From the NCBI GenBank assembly GCA_947044405.1, contig CAMRHE010000054.1:1116001-1180000 (forward strand): a stretch of 64,000 nt of DNA, read 5' to 3'. The position numbers and the translations under genes are program-made. The DNA is from Leptodactylus fallax. Taxonomy: Eukaryota; Chordata; Amphibia; Anura; Leptodactylidae. This document shows, piece after piece, positions 46,609 through 58,638 of the stretch. Positions within the stretch are counted from its first letter, which is position 1, and every line of letters starts with the position of its first letter. Below the pieces are notes generated by a model. It was given only the letters and a program-made list of their open reading frames with translations, had not been told where the DNA came from and searched no databases.

Positions 46609-46609
<1 letters not shown>
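44980..46609 (-). mobile_element. Tc1-like element with DD38E-type spacing
   Basis: Ends CAGTACAGACCAAAAGTTTG and its inverted form lie at 44980 and 46609. The inverted repeats are unusually long, about 268 bp (44980-45247 and 46342-46609). They include the last ~35 codons of the transposase gene, so the right end holds an orphan copy of that coding segment. It lies between TA microsatellites. The left flank has TA; the right flank begins tttata, so a clean TA duplication is not visible. Confidence 0.92.
45143..46195 (-). CDS. Tc1/mariner transposase, full frame, third catalytic residue E286K
   Basis: A 350-codon uninterrupted frame, normal length for Tc1-like transposases, which bind the inverted repeats and cut and rejoin DNA at TA. 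N-terminal paired-like helix-turn-helices (about residues 10-47 and 70-110) are separated by 'RPRKGRPR'. The catalytic core has D157 ('WSDESKFEIFG'), a Gly-rich box ('HGGGGVMVWGC', 191-201) and D247 ('RQDNDPKHT'). The third acidic residue, expected in 'NPIE(M)VW', is Lys-286 (codon complement of 45338-45340). D247 and position 286 are 38 residues apart, the spacing of the DD38E (Intruder) group. The protein should bind DNA but not catalyse. Confidence 0.88.
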   Translation of the reverse strand: MARKKQLCKEKRVAIITLRNEGQSVRKIGKTLKVSPSAVAKTIKRYKETGSHEDRPRKGRPRVTSAAEDKFIQVTSLRNRRLTAAQFRDQVNATQSSSSRNISTTTVKRRLCAAGLHGKIATRKPLLRTGNKQKRLVWAKEHKEWTLDLWKYVLWSDESKFEIFGSNHCVCVRRRKGEQIDSTCLVPTVKHGGGGVMVWGCIAGDTVGHLFNIEGILNQHGYYSILQRHAIPSGLRLVGPLFIFRQDNDPKHTSRLCKGYLTKKESDGVLRQMTWPPQSPDLNPIKMVWGELDRRVKAKGPTSDKHLWELLQDCWKTISGDYLLKLIKRMPRVFKAVMKAKGGYFEEPRI

Positions 46610-46611
<2 letters not shown>

Positions 46612-46649
<38 letters not shown>

Positions 46650-46667
46650 CCTTAATTAGATATGAAA

Positions 46668-46704
<37 letters not shown>
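46612..46704. repeat. Two (TA)n microsatellites, right of the Tc1 element
   Basis: TA runs at 46612-46646 and 46671-46704 are separated by 24 bases ('ttccttaattagatatgaaa' within). Confidence 0.95.
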
Positions 46705-46708
<4 letters not shown>

Positions 46709-48084
46709 TTCCCTAATACACAAATATACCCAGTGATGCACCCAATATACCCACAATGTACAGAATATAAATACATATAGCCAAAATTAATGTAATAATA
46801 ATCTCAAATGACCACTAATGAATAATACAAAAAAACTAATCACAAATATACATCTCAAAGATAAATAACACACCAATTCATATACCAATAAGAATACTTG
46901 AATACTTGAAATAATGAATAATAAATAATAAGGCAAATACATAGGTTATAACTAAATCCATGTGCCACACATTATAAACATACCTACAGACATCCTGCCA
47001 GTGGAGTTACAGTCACCCCCCCAGCGCTATCCCAAATTATATCCCATGTTATAGAGATCAGCAAGCTTTTCAAAAGAAAGACCAATTGTTTGATTCAGTC
47101 AATACAGTTTGGCCTAAGCTGGAAGGGCAAATTAAAACTTAAAACGTTGTGTATGACACTCTGATGACTCCTAGGGTCCTACCTCCTTTCTAGTTCTTAA
47201 ATGTAAACACAAACTTAATAATGTCAACTAGCCAGCAATAGATATGGGTAAAGATAAACTGATGGTAGTCAGTGGTAACAAACAGGCTATCTAATAACAC
47301 ACTGCATTGAAGATTTTTTTTATGCTTTTTATTGTCTTCTGAAAGACAAAACAGGCCAAATATTACTGTACTACTTTTAAGGGGAAAATTAAATTATTGA
47401 AATAGTGTTTATAACTCTACTGGACTGTGTCATTTGCCAAGAAAACAAAAATAGCCAAATTACGCCAGATATGCATAAAATATGACATTATCAGAGTGCC
47501 TGTTCTAGGGCACAGTTCAAAATGAATTTGAATGTTTTAACTTTAGGAATTGTGATTGAGATTGATGCATCTGCTGCAGCACAGACACAAGCACGTCACT
47601 TCACTGACACACACAACCTGTGCTGTTGGCTGTTCTAACTGTGACAGACACACAGAGTGACTCAAGTTCCTATCTCTATATCAACTAAATCAAAGTCTCC
47701 TTCTAACTACACGACAGAATCCCCAAACTGTAGAATCTGTGCATTACTTCCTATCTCTCTCAGGTTGACTGTCTGAGATCCTCCTCTCTCTCTAATTTCT
47801 CCTCACAAAATAAATATCTTCTCTATCTGCCTGGTCTTTTTATACTGCCTTTGAGTTGTTGGTAACCTGTGACCTATAATCCCTCATGATTGGTTGTCCC
47901 CTTTTATAAGAGCTACTTGCAAGTCATCATGGGGAAATCCACTTAATTTCTTAGGTCATGTGATCAATATTCTCTCTTTACTCCATGCTTTCACATGGTG
48001 GCCACCATTTTAGCCAGATCATGTATATCTAACTGCAAAATGTTCAGGTTCATTTGAACCCAAAGTTTTAAAAAGTTTGTGTGT
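46705..48084. other. AT-rich unassigned sequence
   Basis: No coding region or repeat boundary recognised. Confidence 0.45.
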
Positions 48085-48735
48085 AAGGGAATTTCCAGTT
48101 GAGCAATTCCCCAGTGCCGCCACAGAACCCTGGGGGGAGGGGCACAACAAGACAGTGAGCCCTAAAGCTGAACCTCCCACTGTCCCTGACTAACTTGCCC
48201 GATCTGTCCTAGGCGACAGCCAGCAACCAGTCAATCAGTCCTTTCCTAATATAAGTGTCACACAGAACAGGACAAGACAAAACAACACAGAAGCAGAGTG
48301 AGCAAGCCAAGGGGTCGGTAACAGACGAGCAATGCAGTACAAAATCACAATCCAAGAGAATAGTCAAAAAACAAAGCCAGAGGTCAGAAATAGGAATTCA
48401 GGGAATAGCAGAAAAGGAGCTAGCAAGGACAAGTCACAAAACAGAATCAATAACCAGCGAGCATGTGAGGGCTGACAACCTGTTTATAGAAAGTCAGGAT
48501 CCGCCCCAGACTGGATTGGTAGACAGACTGTCAATCACACAGGCAAGGCTGAGATTAACTATTAGGGGAGCAGAGGAAAATCAAGGTGCTGAGACGGGTG
48601 TGGTAGAAAATCAATGACATAGTCTAGGACAGTGTTCAGACTGAGCAACAAGAACCTAAAACAAGGACTCAAACTGAACACGCCTCCTGCGCTGCTGCGT
48701 GCGGGCGGAGGGTGATGCAGAGACCTGAACAGGCA
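48085..48735. repeat. Probable dispersed repeat (class unknown)
   Basis: Compositionally distinct from its flanks. It is purine-rich with motifs such as 'ggacaagacaaaacaacac', 'agaatagtcaaaaaacaaag' and 'ggcgacagccagcaac', and a CpG-rich end ('cgctgctgcgtgcgggcgg'). The minus-strand reading resembles the pyrimidine-rich leaders at 34770-35060 and 57990-58300. The open frame at 48255-48617 has no domain and follows the purine bias. No LTR pair seen. Confidence 0.35.
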
Positions 48736-48817
48736 GAGACGTTAAATTGTGCCTTTTTATTTTGCTTCAAGTATATTTATCCATTGTCACTTTTATATCA
48801 CTTTTAGTGATCTACTT

Positions 48818-48914
48818 AAAGGGAGTCTATCATTGGAAAAATAATTTTTTAAGTAAGCCCACATTGGAATAGCCTTTATAAAGGCTATTCTAGTTGTACC
48901 AACATACAGTAATA
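48818..48914. repeat. MITE arm 'aaagggagtctatcattgg'
   Basis: The end sequence resembles foldback MITEs of the 25156-25523 kind. It includes the inverted motif 'aatagcctttataaaggcta'. The partner arm is missing; the Tc1 copy starts directly after it. Confidence 0.45.
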
Positions 48915-50481
48915 CAGTGGGGAAAAAAAGTATTTAGTCAGCCACCAATTGTGTAAGTTTTCCCACTTAAAAAGATGAGAGAGGCCTGTAATTGACATCA
49001 TAGGTAGACCTGAACTATGAGAAACAAAATGAGAAAACATCTAGAAACTCACATTGATTTTTTAAGAATTTATTTGCTAATTATGGTGGAAAATAAGTAT
49101 TTGGTCATCTAGAAACAAACAAGATTTCTGGCTCTCACAGACCTGTAACTTCTTCTTTAAGAGGCTCCTCTGTCCTCCACTCATTACCTGTAGTAATGGC
49201 ACCTGTTTGAAATTGTTATCAGTATAAAAGACACCTGTCCACAACCTCAAACAGTCACACTCCAAACTCCACTATGGTGAAGACCAAAGAGCTGTGGAAG
49301 GACACCAGAAACAAAATTGTAGACCTGCACCAGACTGGGAAGACTGAATCTGTAATAGGCAAGCAGCTTGGTGTGAAGAAATCAACTGTGAGAGCAATAA
49401 TTAGAAAATAGAAGCCATACAAGACCACTGATAATCTTCCTCGATCAGGGGCTCCACACAAGATCTCACCCCGTGGGGTCAAAATGATCACAAGAACGGT
49501 GACCTAGGGAATGACCTGCAGAAAGCTGGGACTAACGTAACAAAGGCTACCGTCAGTAACACACTACACCGCCAGGGACCCAGATCCTGCAGTGCCAGAC
49601 ATGTCCCCCTGCTTAAGCCAGTACATATCCGGGCCTGTCTGAAGTTTGCTAGAAAGCATTTGTATGTTCAAGAAGAGTATTGGGAAAATGTCATATGGTC
49701 AGATGAAACCAAAGTAGAACTGTTTGGTAGAAACACAACTCGTCGTGTTTGGAGGAGAGTGAATGCTGAGTTGCATCCAAAGAGCACCATACCTACTATG
49801 AAGCATTGGGGTGGCAACATCATGCTTTGGGGCTGTTTCTCTGCAAAGGGACCAGGACGACTGATCCGTGTACATGAAAGAAGGAATGGGGCCATGTATC
49901 GTGAGATTTTGAGTGCAAACCTCCTTCCATCAGCAAGGGCCTGAAGATGAAATGTGGCTGGGTCTTTCAACATGACAATGATCCCAAGCACACCGCCAGG
50001 GCAATGAAGGAGTGGCTACGTAAGAAGCATTTCAAGGTCCTGTAGTGGCCTAGCCAGTCTCCAGATATCGACCCCATAGAAAACCTTTAGAGGGAGTTGA
50101 AAGTCCGTGTTGCCCAGCGACAGCCCCAAAACATCACTGCTCTAGAGGAGATCTGCATGGAGGAATGGGCCAACATACCAGCAACAGTGTGTGCCAACCT
50201 TGTGAAGACTTACAGAAAACGTTTGACCTCTGTCATTGCCAACAAAGGATATATAACAAAGTATTGAGATGAACTTTTGTTGTTGACCAAATACTTATTC
50301 TCCACCATAATTTGCAAATAAATTCTTTAAAAATCAGACAATGTGATTTTCTGGATTTGTTTTCTCATTTTGTCTCTCATAATTGAGGTCTACCTATGAT
50401 GTCAATTACAGGCCTCTCTCATCTTTTTAAGTGGAAGAACTTGCACAATTGGTGGCTGACTAAATACTTTTTTCCCCACTG
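48915..50481 (+). mobile_element. DD34E Tc1 element, copy 1
   Basis: Ends CAGTGGGGAAAAAAAGTATT and its inverted form; TA on both sides (48913-48914, 50482-50483). Inverted repeats of about 200 bp. Total 1567 bp. It belongs to the same family as 54419-55983 and 58639-60246. Similar elements are widespread in fish, frogs and lampreys. Confidence 0.95.
49274..50267 (+). pseudogene. Tc1 transposase copy 1, broken
   Basis: Aligned by eye with the intact frame at 59002-60024. It starts '[20 protein letters not shown]', then has a Trp-to-stop change (tag near 49409). A 28-base deletion at about 49503 shifts the frame. A further small deletion follows in 'ALK' near 49938. Two more stops are at 'VL*W' (~50043) and 'NL*RE' (~50087). 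The triad itself survives in pieces: '[11 protein letters not shown]', '[11 protein letters not shown]' and 'PIE'. No product is possible. Confidence 0.9.
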
Positions 50482-52187
50482 TATGTATGTTGACAATATA
50501 TGTAAGATGAGTTGACCATTCAGAAATGTTTTACTGTATTACCTACATTTCATCTGAATTGAGTTTTAAAGAGATTCTCACACTTATTACCATATATACA
50601 CATTACATGTAAGCACTACAGCTTCATTCACATGGGAAATTCAGGAGTACTTGCAAACCCATGTTTTCATGATCTCTGGAGGCTTTGTGATTAGTCCCCC
50701 AGTGATCACACACTTAACTCCTATCCTGTTGATAGGGGATAAAAGTCATTAGTGAAAACACCCCTAAAACTACAGTTTAAAATGTAATATTTTATTTAGT
50801 TGTGCTAGAATGAACATGATTGAATGATGAATAATAATAATTATGCTAAACACTGAAACAAATTATAGCTATAAATAAGAAATACTACATTAGGACACAA
50901 TGCTTTGCTTTACTACAATTTACTGGGTTAAATTAGAATTCTAAAAATATAATTTCTGCATGAGCTCACCTACAATAATACCAACAGTTTGTTTCCATGG
51001 TCACTGATAATCTAAGAAATAGAAGACTTAATAACAAATTATTTGTCATATGGATTAAAGATAAAGTAAATCATATAAATGAATATAATACTATGAAAAT
51101 ATGAGTTAAAAAGCTACATCTCACACTGTAAAATAGAAGTTAAATAATTCACATACTGTAGTAAGGAATGTTAACCCATGTAATAATAATAATAATAATA
51201 ATAATACCAATAATAATAATGATGATATGTTTTGGGCAATGTTTTGTTGAGAAGTCTTGCAGAGGTCATGTATTAACTTAATAATAGTTGCCGCTTTCAG
51301 CAAGACAAAGTGCAAGACCACAGTGCAAAATTTGTTCAATAATCATTTTAGAAACATGAGAAAGAGTTTAGGGTGTTGAGATGTTATGGAAACAGAAAAT
51401 AAAATAAATAAAAAAAAAAAAAAAATGTTTAGGGTTAATATGTTACAAAAAACAGTAGACTGAAGAGATTTAGCATGCAGTATTGTTCTAGGATAGGCAT
51501 GTGGTTATGTAAGGATGGGTACTGCCAGTGTGTTGGTCCTATTGTTTTGGGGTGCCAACCATACCAGGAAGATAATATAAAGAAGATGCCAATAGAACCC
51601 AACACATTTTTGAACGTAAAAAGAAACAAACCATTTGGACTGTATTTATAGGTGTAATATTCATACTTGAGATTCTTTATTAAAAATCTGGAAGTTTATG
51701 AACTCCAGGGCCGCTTTCTCAAGTAACAGAGACCATACCTATCATCAAACAAAGCAACAATTTATCACTAAAATCTGTTATAAAAACTGCATTCACTACT
51801 ATACACATACACTGAAACCTCTTTGAGACGACCACCCACAATTGCATGAAAAAGTGGTCTTCGACTACTCCCCATGTAATGTATCCCCGTTCTCCCTCTC
51901 CCTTTGATCCTTACCTTGTCACTGTTTTGAAAACTTTAATAAAAACCTTTAATGCAAAAAAAAAAAAAAATTGCCAATGTGAAAAACGAATGTTCAAATA
52001 TATGTATTATTGTGTATATTTAATCTAGATTTGTCCAGTGTGACAGCCACTAGAGGATGCACAATGTACAGTTTTTATTGGTAGATAGTTTTTTGATCAA
52101 TGGTATAGTCTCCATTACTTTAAAGATTCTCTAGTGTGATTAATATATATATTATTCCAGTCCTGATAGTTTTCATCTCTTTTCCAT
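50482..52187. other. AT-rich unassigned sequence with (AAT)n
   Basis: No genes. An AAT/ATA triplet microsatellite lies at 51179-51225. Near 51811-51870 'ctgaaacctctttgagacga' resembles the end of a DNA-transposon MITE, without a partner. Confidence 0.45.
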
Positions 52188-52445
52188 CCAAAACGTTATA
52201 CTCATGTCTCTTGGTGTGCTACCAAAGGTGTTGATTTAACCTCCAAGATCACCAGATCTCAAGCATACTCATGTATTTATCCTGCTGGAAAAACAAGATC
52301 TATAGAGGCTTCATCTCGCAACTTACAGTGCTTAAGGATCTGCTGCTGAAGGGGACCTTCAGAGGTCTTGTGAGGTCAATAGTTAGATGAAAGATGTTTT
52401 GGTGGTTTTAATGTTATGACGGTTTTATGTGATGTCGACTGTTAA
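52188..52445 (+). pseudogene. 3' end fragment of another Tc1-like element
   Basis: Read plus-strand, blocks equivalent to the end of a Tc1 transposase appear in order: 'cctccaagatcaccagatct' (the 'SPDL' region), 'ttcatctcgcaacttacag' ('PRNLQ'), 'aaggatctgctgctgaa' ('KDLLL') and 'cttcagaggtcttgtgaggt' ('FRGLVRS'). They end in 'gtggttttaatgttatgacg', which resembles the terminus of the 'cagccataacattaaaacca' Tc1-like family known in frogs and fish. The left half is gone. Confidence 0.65.
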
Positions 52446-54159
52446 ATGAATGTCCAATCAATGGATTAGTCCACTGAGGTATCATTATAATGTTACTTGC
52501 ATATGTAGGTAATTATTAAATGGCCGTGTAAAAGGATTTCTTTACTCTTACTGTCTCTAATTAATAAATGTGACAAAGAAAAGCAAACTTCATAAAAGTT
52601 ATTCTGTTTATTTAAACACAAATTGAATCTGAACATTTTTAGAACAGTGATTAGTATAATATGGAATATACTTTAAGTGCATTAAGTCAAGGTTAATAGA
52701 ATCTCAGCGGGTGTCTCACTGCTAATATGATTTTGACTATTACTACAGAATTAATAAGCTATAATATTCATTTGTAAGTGACACAAAACAAAATAATTAA
52801 ACAGCTAAAATCACTACTTCTTTGTTCTTGTGGCTCAGAAAAATGCTAACGACTACAGAGACTTGACTAGGACTTTCTGTAAAGGTATACAGTATTTCTT
52901 TGATTCTATATAGTACTTGGCATTTAGAGATTTTCATTTTCTTTTTTCATTAATATAACCTGTATATATTGTATTTGAATGTTTCAGACATGCTTAAATA
53001 GAACTGTCACCATGATACACCTCTTTATAGTAGTGTATTAGTGTGGTATCTATTAAGTGTAATTTTATCCAATAAAAAGCCCCGGAAGTGCCAGACTGGG
53101 ATGGAACATAAAGCAATCCTGATTTTCTAAATTCAAATTTATATTACACATTTCCTCTCAGCCAATCAGCAGCTCTGAAACAGATCATGTGACAAACACT
53201 CCAGAAATCCTCAGAATACATTTCACAACCCTTTATAGAGCTCCTGTCTGTTGGAGAGGGATCATGGGATATTCTATGTCATTTCACAGAACCAGAAGTA
53301 CTTATTCAGACATTATGTTTATCCCTTTGAGCATTTTTAAGTGGTATAAGTATACCTTTAAGAAAAGCAAAATTGTTCTAAGAAAACAGAAAATATTTGC
53401 ATACAGCACTGTAGTTAACTAAGATTAGCAAAATGACCATCTCTCTTGGCCCCCAAACAATATAGCACATATTGAATTAATATACATAATACTTACCATT
53501 GATGAAAACCTACTCCTATAGAAATTCATGTAGCAGACAGCATAATACCAGTATAATCCAAACATTTATGTAATAAAATTCACCACATAAAATTCATCAC
53601 AATTTAAATAATAAAAAATGAGTGAATGCTGATATAGCAACTACTATTTAATATGTTAGATCATAATCCAGGGGATATGTCTCTCACAACCAAAACAACC
53701 TCCCAGTATCCAAAAATCCAAAAAACAAAAAACAAAAATCCAAACTGTTCAGTTCAGACACTAATATCAATGCCATATGTTCATATGTTATGTACTGCTT
53801 TATAATGACAAATGTCAATATAAACAACACAGTAAGAACTATCTGTAAAATGAGACCCCCAGCCTCCATGCACAAATACTTACCCTGCCATGACCTTACT
53901 GAGAAGACTTTTTGCTATAGTCAGCTTTATGTAAACATTGTAGCTTTGAGCTATTCTGTTTCCATAACTTTCACAGAAGTGAATGGGAGTTTTGAAAACA
54001 ATGTAGCTCAAGGTTCTATGCTGTCTACATAGTTCTCATTCAATTCTATGAATTCACTTCTATGTTTCCATACAGTCTGACTACAGTAGAAAGTCTTCTC
54101 GGTGGGATTGCAGCCAGGTAAATAGCTCAATGCAGTCAGCTTCATGGCATTTTCCAAAC
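52446..54159. other. AT-rich unassigned sequence
   Basis: No recognisable coding region or repeat boundary. Confidence 0.45.
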
Positions 54160-54354
54160 CCAGACTCTTCCATCTGACTGACAGATAGAAGAGTCTGGCT
54201 CTTTATCCCACAAAACACATTTCTACTGCTCTAGATTTCAGTGGTGGTATGCTTTATACCACTCAATGCATGTATTGTGCTTGGTGAAAAAAGGCTTCCA
54301 TGCAGATACTCATGAAAACCCATGCCATGAAGCATCCAGCGCACAGTTTTAGTA
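54160..54354 (-). pseudogene. Tc1-like transposase fragment (left part of the split host)
   Basis: Minus-strand reading gives a worn 'CFMAWVFM...' to '...SIPPLKSRAVEMCFVG' stretch, matching the middle of the same old Tc1-like family as 4405-5460. It is the continuation of 56513-56790; the two are separated by an inserted element. Confidence 0.6.
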
Positions 54355-54418
54355 CAGAACAAATTATTACCACTGCAATGGCAAAATAATCAATATAAAA
54401 CTCAACTTTTATTAGGTA

Positions 54419-55983
54419 CAGTGGAGAAAAAAGTATTTAGTCAGCCACCAATTGTGCAAGTTCTCCCGCTTAAAAAGATGAGAGAGGCCTGTAATTGACA
54501 TCATAGGTAGACCTCAATTATGAGAGACAAAATAAGAAAACATATCTAGAAAATCACATTGTCTGATTTTTTAAGAATTTATTTGCAAATTATGGCAGAA
54601 AATAAGTATTTGGTCAATAACAAAAGTTCATCTCAATACTTTGTTATATATCCTTTGTTGGCAATGACAGAGGTCAAACGTTTTCTGTAAGTTTCACAAG
54701 GTTGGCACACACTGTTGCTGGTATGTTGGCCCATTCCCCCATGCAGATCTCTTCTAGAGCAGTGATGTTTTGGGGCTGTAACTGGGCAACACGGACTTTC
54801 AACTCCCTCCAAAGGTTTTCTATGGGGTTGAGATCTGGAGACTGGATAGGCCACTCCAGGACCTTGAAATGCTTCTTACGAAGCCACTCCTTCGTTGCAC
54901 TGGCGGTGTGCTTGGCATCATTGTCATGCTGAAAGACCCAGCCATGTTTCATCTTCAATGCCCTTGCTGATGGAAGGAGGTTTGCACTCAAAATCTCACA
55001 ATACATGGCCCCATTCATTCTTTCATGTACATGGATCAGTCGTCCTGGTCCCTTTGCAGAGAAACAGCCCCAAAGCATGATGTTTCCACCCCCATACTTC
55101 ACAGTAGGTATGGTGTTCTTTGGATGCAACTCAGCATTCACTCTCCTCCAAACACGACGAGTTGTGTTTCTATCAAACAGTTCTACTTTGGTTTCATCTG
55201 ACCATATGACATTCTCCCAATACTCTTCTGGAACATCCAAATGCTCTCTAGCAAACTTCAGACGGGCTTGGATATGTACTGGCTTAAGCAGGGGGACACA
55301 TCTGGCACTGCAGGATCTGAGTCCCTGGCAGTGTAGTGTGTTACTGATGGTAGCCTTTGTTACGTTGGTCCCAGCTTTCTGCAGGTCATTCACTAGGTCC
55401 CCCCGTGTGGTTCTGGGATTTTTGCTCACCGTTCTTGTGATCATTTTGACCCCACGGGGTGAGATCTTGGGAGATTATCAGTGGTCTTGTATGTCTTCCA
55501 TTTTCTAATTATTGCTCCCACAGTTGATTTCTTCACACCAAGCTGCTTGCCTATTGCAGATTCAGTCTTACCAGCCTGGTGCAGGTCTACAATTTTGTTT
55601 CTGGTGTCCTTACACAGCATAGTGGAGTTTGGATTATGACTGTTTGAGGTTGTGGACAGGGGTCTTTTATACTGATAACAATTTCAAACAGGTACCATTA
55701 CTACAGGTAATGAGTGGAGGACAGAGGAGCCTCTTAAAGAAGAAGTTACAGGTCTGTGAGAGCCACACATCTTGCTTGTTTGTAGGTGACCAAATACTTA
55801 TTTTCCACCATAATTTGCAAATAAATTCTTTAAAAATCAGACAATGTGATTTTCTAGATATGTTTTATCATTTTGTCTCTCATAGTTGAGGTCTACCTGT
55901 GATGTCAATTACAGGCCTCTCTCATCTTTTTAAGTGGGAGAACTTGCACAATTGGTGGCTGACTAAATACTTTTTCCCCACTG
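54419..55983 (-). mobile_element. DD34E Tc1 element, copy 2 (inverted)
   Basis: Ends CAGTGGAGAAAAAAGTATTT and the inverted form; TA at 54417-54418 and 55984-55985. 1565 bp. Same family as copies 1 and 3 but in opposite orientation to both. Confidence 0.95.
54633..55620 (-). pseudogene. Tc1 transposase copy 2, broken
   Basis: Compared with the intact frame of copy 3, it has lost ~15 bases just after the start (in frame). A ~19-base deletion near 55473 shifts the frame, and a one-base loss near 54695 changes the last ~20 residues. Between the last two lies a 256-codon open stretch (54674-55444). It includes '[11 protein letters not shown]', the Gly box, '[11 protein letters not shown]' and 'NPIENLW', so the DDE triad is intact, unlike in copy 3. 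No complete protein is possible. Confidence 0.9.
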
Positions 55984-56512
55984 TATATTAAAACCTGATA
56001 TACAACTAAATAATATTGAACTATAAAATATCCAATATCCAATCAGCATGGCAAAAATCAATAAACCGTTTAGGGGCATACCATAACTAAAATAATGCCC
56101 TCTTTTGCCATATCAAATTTGAGACAGAAACCTTCTGCAGAAGAATCTTGAAACTGGAGGAGAGGTAGATAAGTGCTTCAACATATACCAAATGTTGCTT
56201 AGAAATAAGTGGCTGGTAAGCTGTAATCATGACCCTCATACTGCCTGTCTATCCCCAGAGCACTTGAAAATATCGGGAGCACCTGAGTAGGATATCTGAA
56301 TATTAAGTGTCTCAGCTCCAGTAGACTCCCTTAGTCTCCTAACTTCCCTACGTGTTTCCCCTGGTTGATAAACACATTGTCAGGTTCATCAGGGGAGTAT
56401 AAGAAAAAGGAGGAGAACCTAACCAAAAAATAAAAAATAATTCAATGAAAGCTGCAGTTCTCGGCGCCCTGGTGGTGGACGCCGATACTTAATTTAGTAA
56501 GCCCAGAACAAA

Positions 56513-56790
56513 CTGCAGTTATTGAGTCTTCTGAACACAGGCAACATGTATACATCATGTGCCTAAGCACTCAGTGATTTCAGTCTGAAACCCTACGTGC
56601 TTTGCCACTTTATTGTTCTTGCTGTGGTTCCTAAACACTTACGCTTTTCAATAATACTACTCACAGTTTATTATGGAATATCTAGGAGGGAAGAAATTTC
56701 ATGAACTGACTTGTTACAACAGTAAGATTTTATTATAGTACCACAGTGGAATTCAGTGAGCTCTGACACCATGCGTGGTGACCGCAGAAA
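56513..56790 (-). pseudogene. Tc1-like transposase N-terminal fragment (right part of the split host)
   Basis: Minus-strand sequence 'gagctcactgaattccac' through 'catgaaatttcttccctcct' matches the N-terminal helix-turn-helix region seen at 5200-5370 in the old Tc1-like pseudogene. It continues at 54160-54354 once the insertion is removed. Confidence 0.65.
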
Positions 56791-58638
56791 GGATGATGTT
56801 TATAGATCTGTGGCTAATTGAGGGGAGGGGGTAGGGATGGGTTAGTGATATGTTCAGGATTTCAGATTTGGTATCGTCAAAGGGTTTATCCACTTTCATA
56901 AAATTGATGGCCTATCCTTTTAGACTGGCAGAGTTTTGACTGTCAGGTCCCCCCCGCAGATCAGCTTTTCTTGTGTGACTGCACCTCCCAGAATTATGTA
57001 CACTGCTGATTCAGTGCTCACATACTGTCTCTAGGAGTATTATAGTTGTGTCCCATAAACTGGAATGAAAAACTAGTGCAGCAACTCTTTGAGACCACAT
57101 CTTTTAATAGACCTCCCGATTATTCAGATTGAATTTTCCATGGTGAATATCCAGTTTCACCATATATTAAGCATACCGTCCATCTTCAAGAAGACCAACC
57201 CCCTAGTAAACCAATTTTTAGAGCAATTTTGGGTGGTTGTCTCATATCATGAAGAGAAAGCAAGTCAGTGGTTATTTCTCTGCACAGTACATCTATTCTA
57301 GCTCCAAGGCTAGTATCAATGAAATGCAGCTAGTTCTTGCATACACAATTTGAACACTTTATTACGTTCTAAACATATAATAAGAATGTGAGTTTCAGTT
57401 ATGGTAATATTTATAGTTAGGTGATTGGTGATATTTATTTACCTGGCATACTGTTGTATTTACATTATCTTGTGTTAAAATGGTGAAAACCATATTACCA
57501 CCTACACATTTGCACACAACTTGTCAGTAATGGAATACAGTATACTGAAAAGGATTATTAAAATCACTGAATGTACAGAAATACCTTTAATCTCACTTTA
57601 ATCTTATCTGCAGTGTTTTCAATGGAAAAAGAAACATATTCCCTGCTAACTTATTTCTGTAAAAATATTGAAGCTTGCATGTGATAATAGCATATACAGT
57701 ACTTAAAGTTCTTTTCTATAAAGAAAATGGATTAACTGGTTTCATTAAAATTCAATGACTGATGCAATATACAGAAGGATTCTATGATATAGTCAAATGA
57801 TTAAATTATTTTCCATTTATTGACCACACAATAGTTAAATTTTTATGTGAAAAAGGTCACCTCAACACATTCCACTGCAGTCTCCTCTCTTGGCAGCACT
57901 ACTGGATGGTTCATGCTGACAATGTGGAGTTGCCTAGGGAGACACAATGAAAAGTGTCTTATATAAAATGATAACGCACTGGCCTTTCTGCCAACTATGA
58001 GTATTTTCCTGCTAATTATATTTTATTCTGCTTTTGCTCTTGGTATCCTGAACTTCTGCTATTGACCTGACTTGTCTGACTACTCTCCTGTGTTAGTCCC
58101 CACATTACTGCATTCCTGACTTTATAACTGTTACCAAGCCTGCTCTCCTGTACTATTCCCTATGATAACATAAATAGTTCTGGTTGAACTCCTTTCCCAT
58201 AACCTTTGGCTTGACCAGAGTCACTCCTGTTTTACCTTTGTACCACACACCTATATCTCCATCACTCCTGTTGTCAAGTTCTGAAATGTCTGTCAACACT
58301 TCTGTGGCTATGATGCCATGAAAACCTTTCCAGCATAGTTTTATAGTTTATATTTATTGCTCTCCTTATTAACATGTGTACAGATTCTTCATTTTAGTTT
58401 AATTTTCGTCCTGTGCATATTATTCAAGGAATCGATCACTGGTCAAGAAACTGATTCCTTGGGCCAGTCCAGTGCCTCAATCCTAAACTGAAGTCATGGG
58501 ACAGTAAAGGAAAATTTGAACAAAAGGTAAATTTTTGCCAATCATTTTTTTCCAAAGTATTGTAGGAAACAAACTTATCAAAAACATCTAGCAGGTTCCC
58601 CAATTCTCATTTTATAAGTTACTACTGTACAGTATATA
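56791..58638. other. Unassigned sequence
   Basis: No coding. A pyrimidine-rich stretch at 57990-58300 ('ttgctcttggtatcctgaac', 'ctgtgttagtccccac') resembles LTR-retrotransposon leader sequence but has no LTR pair. Confidence 0.4.

Larger units (their letters stand above)
54364..56503. mobile_element. Inserted element of unknown class with 9-bp target duplication
   Basis: CAGAACAAA occurs at both limits (54355-54363 and 56504-56512), splitting an old Tc1-like pseudogene. Without the Tc1 copy it contains, the insert is ~575 bases. Near its right side it has 'tgataaacacattgtcagg', 'ttcatcaggggagtat' and a short hairpin-forming 'ggcgccctggtggtggacgc'. No coding was seen. SINE or other retroelement is possible. 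Confidence 0.6.

Noticed and set aside
48255..48617. 120-codon Gln/Ser/Lys-rich open frame
   Set aside because: Follows the purine bias of a dispersed repeat; no domain.
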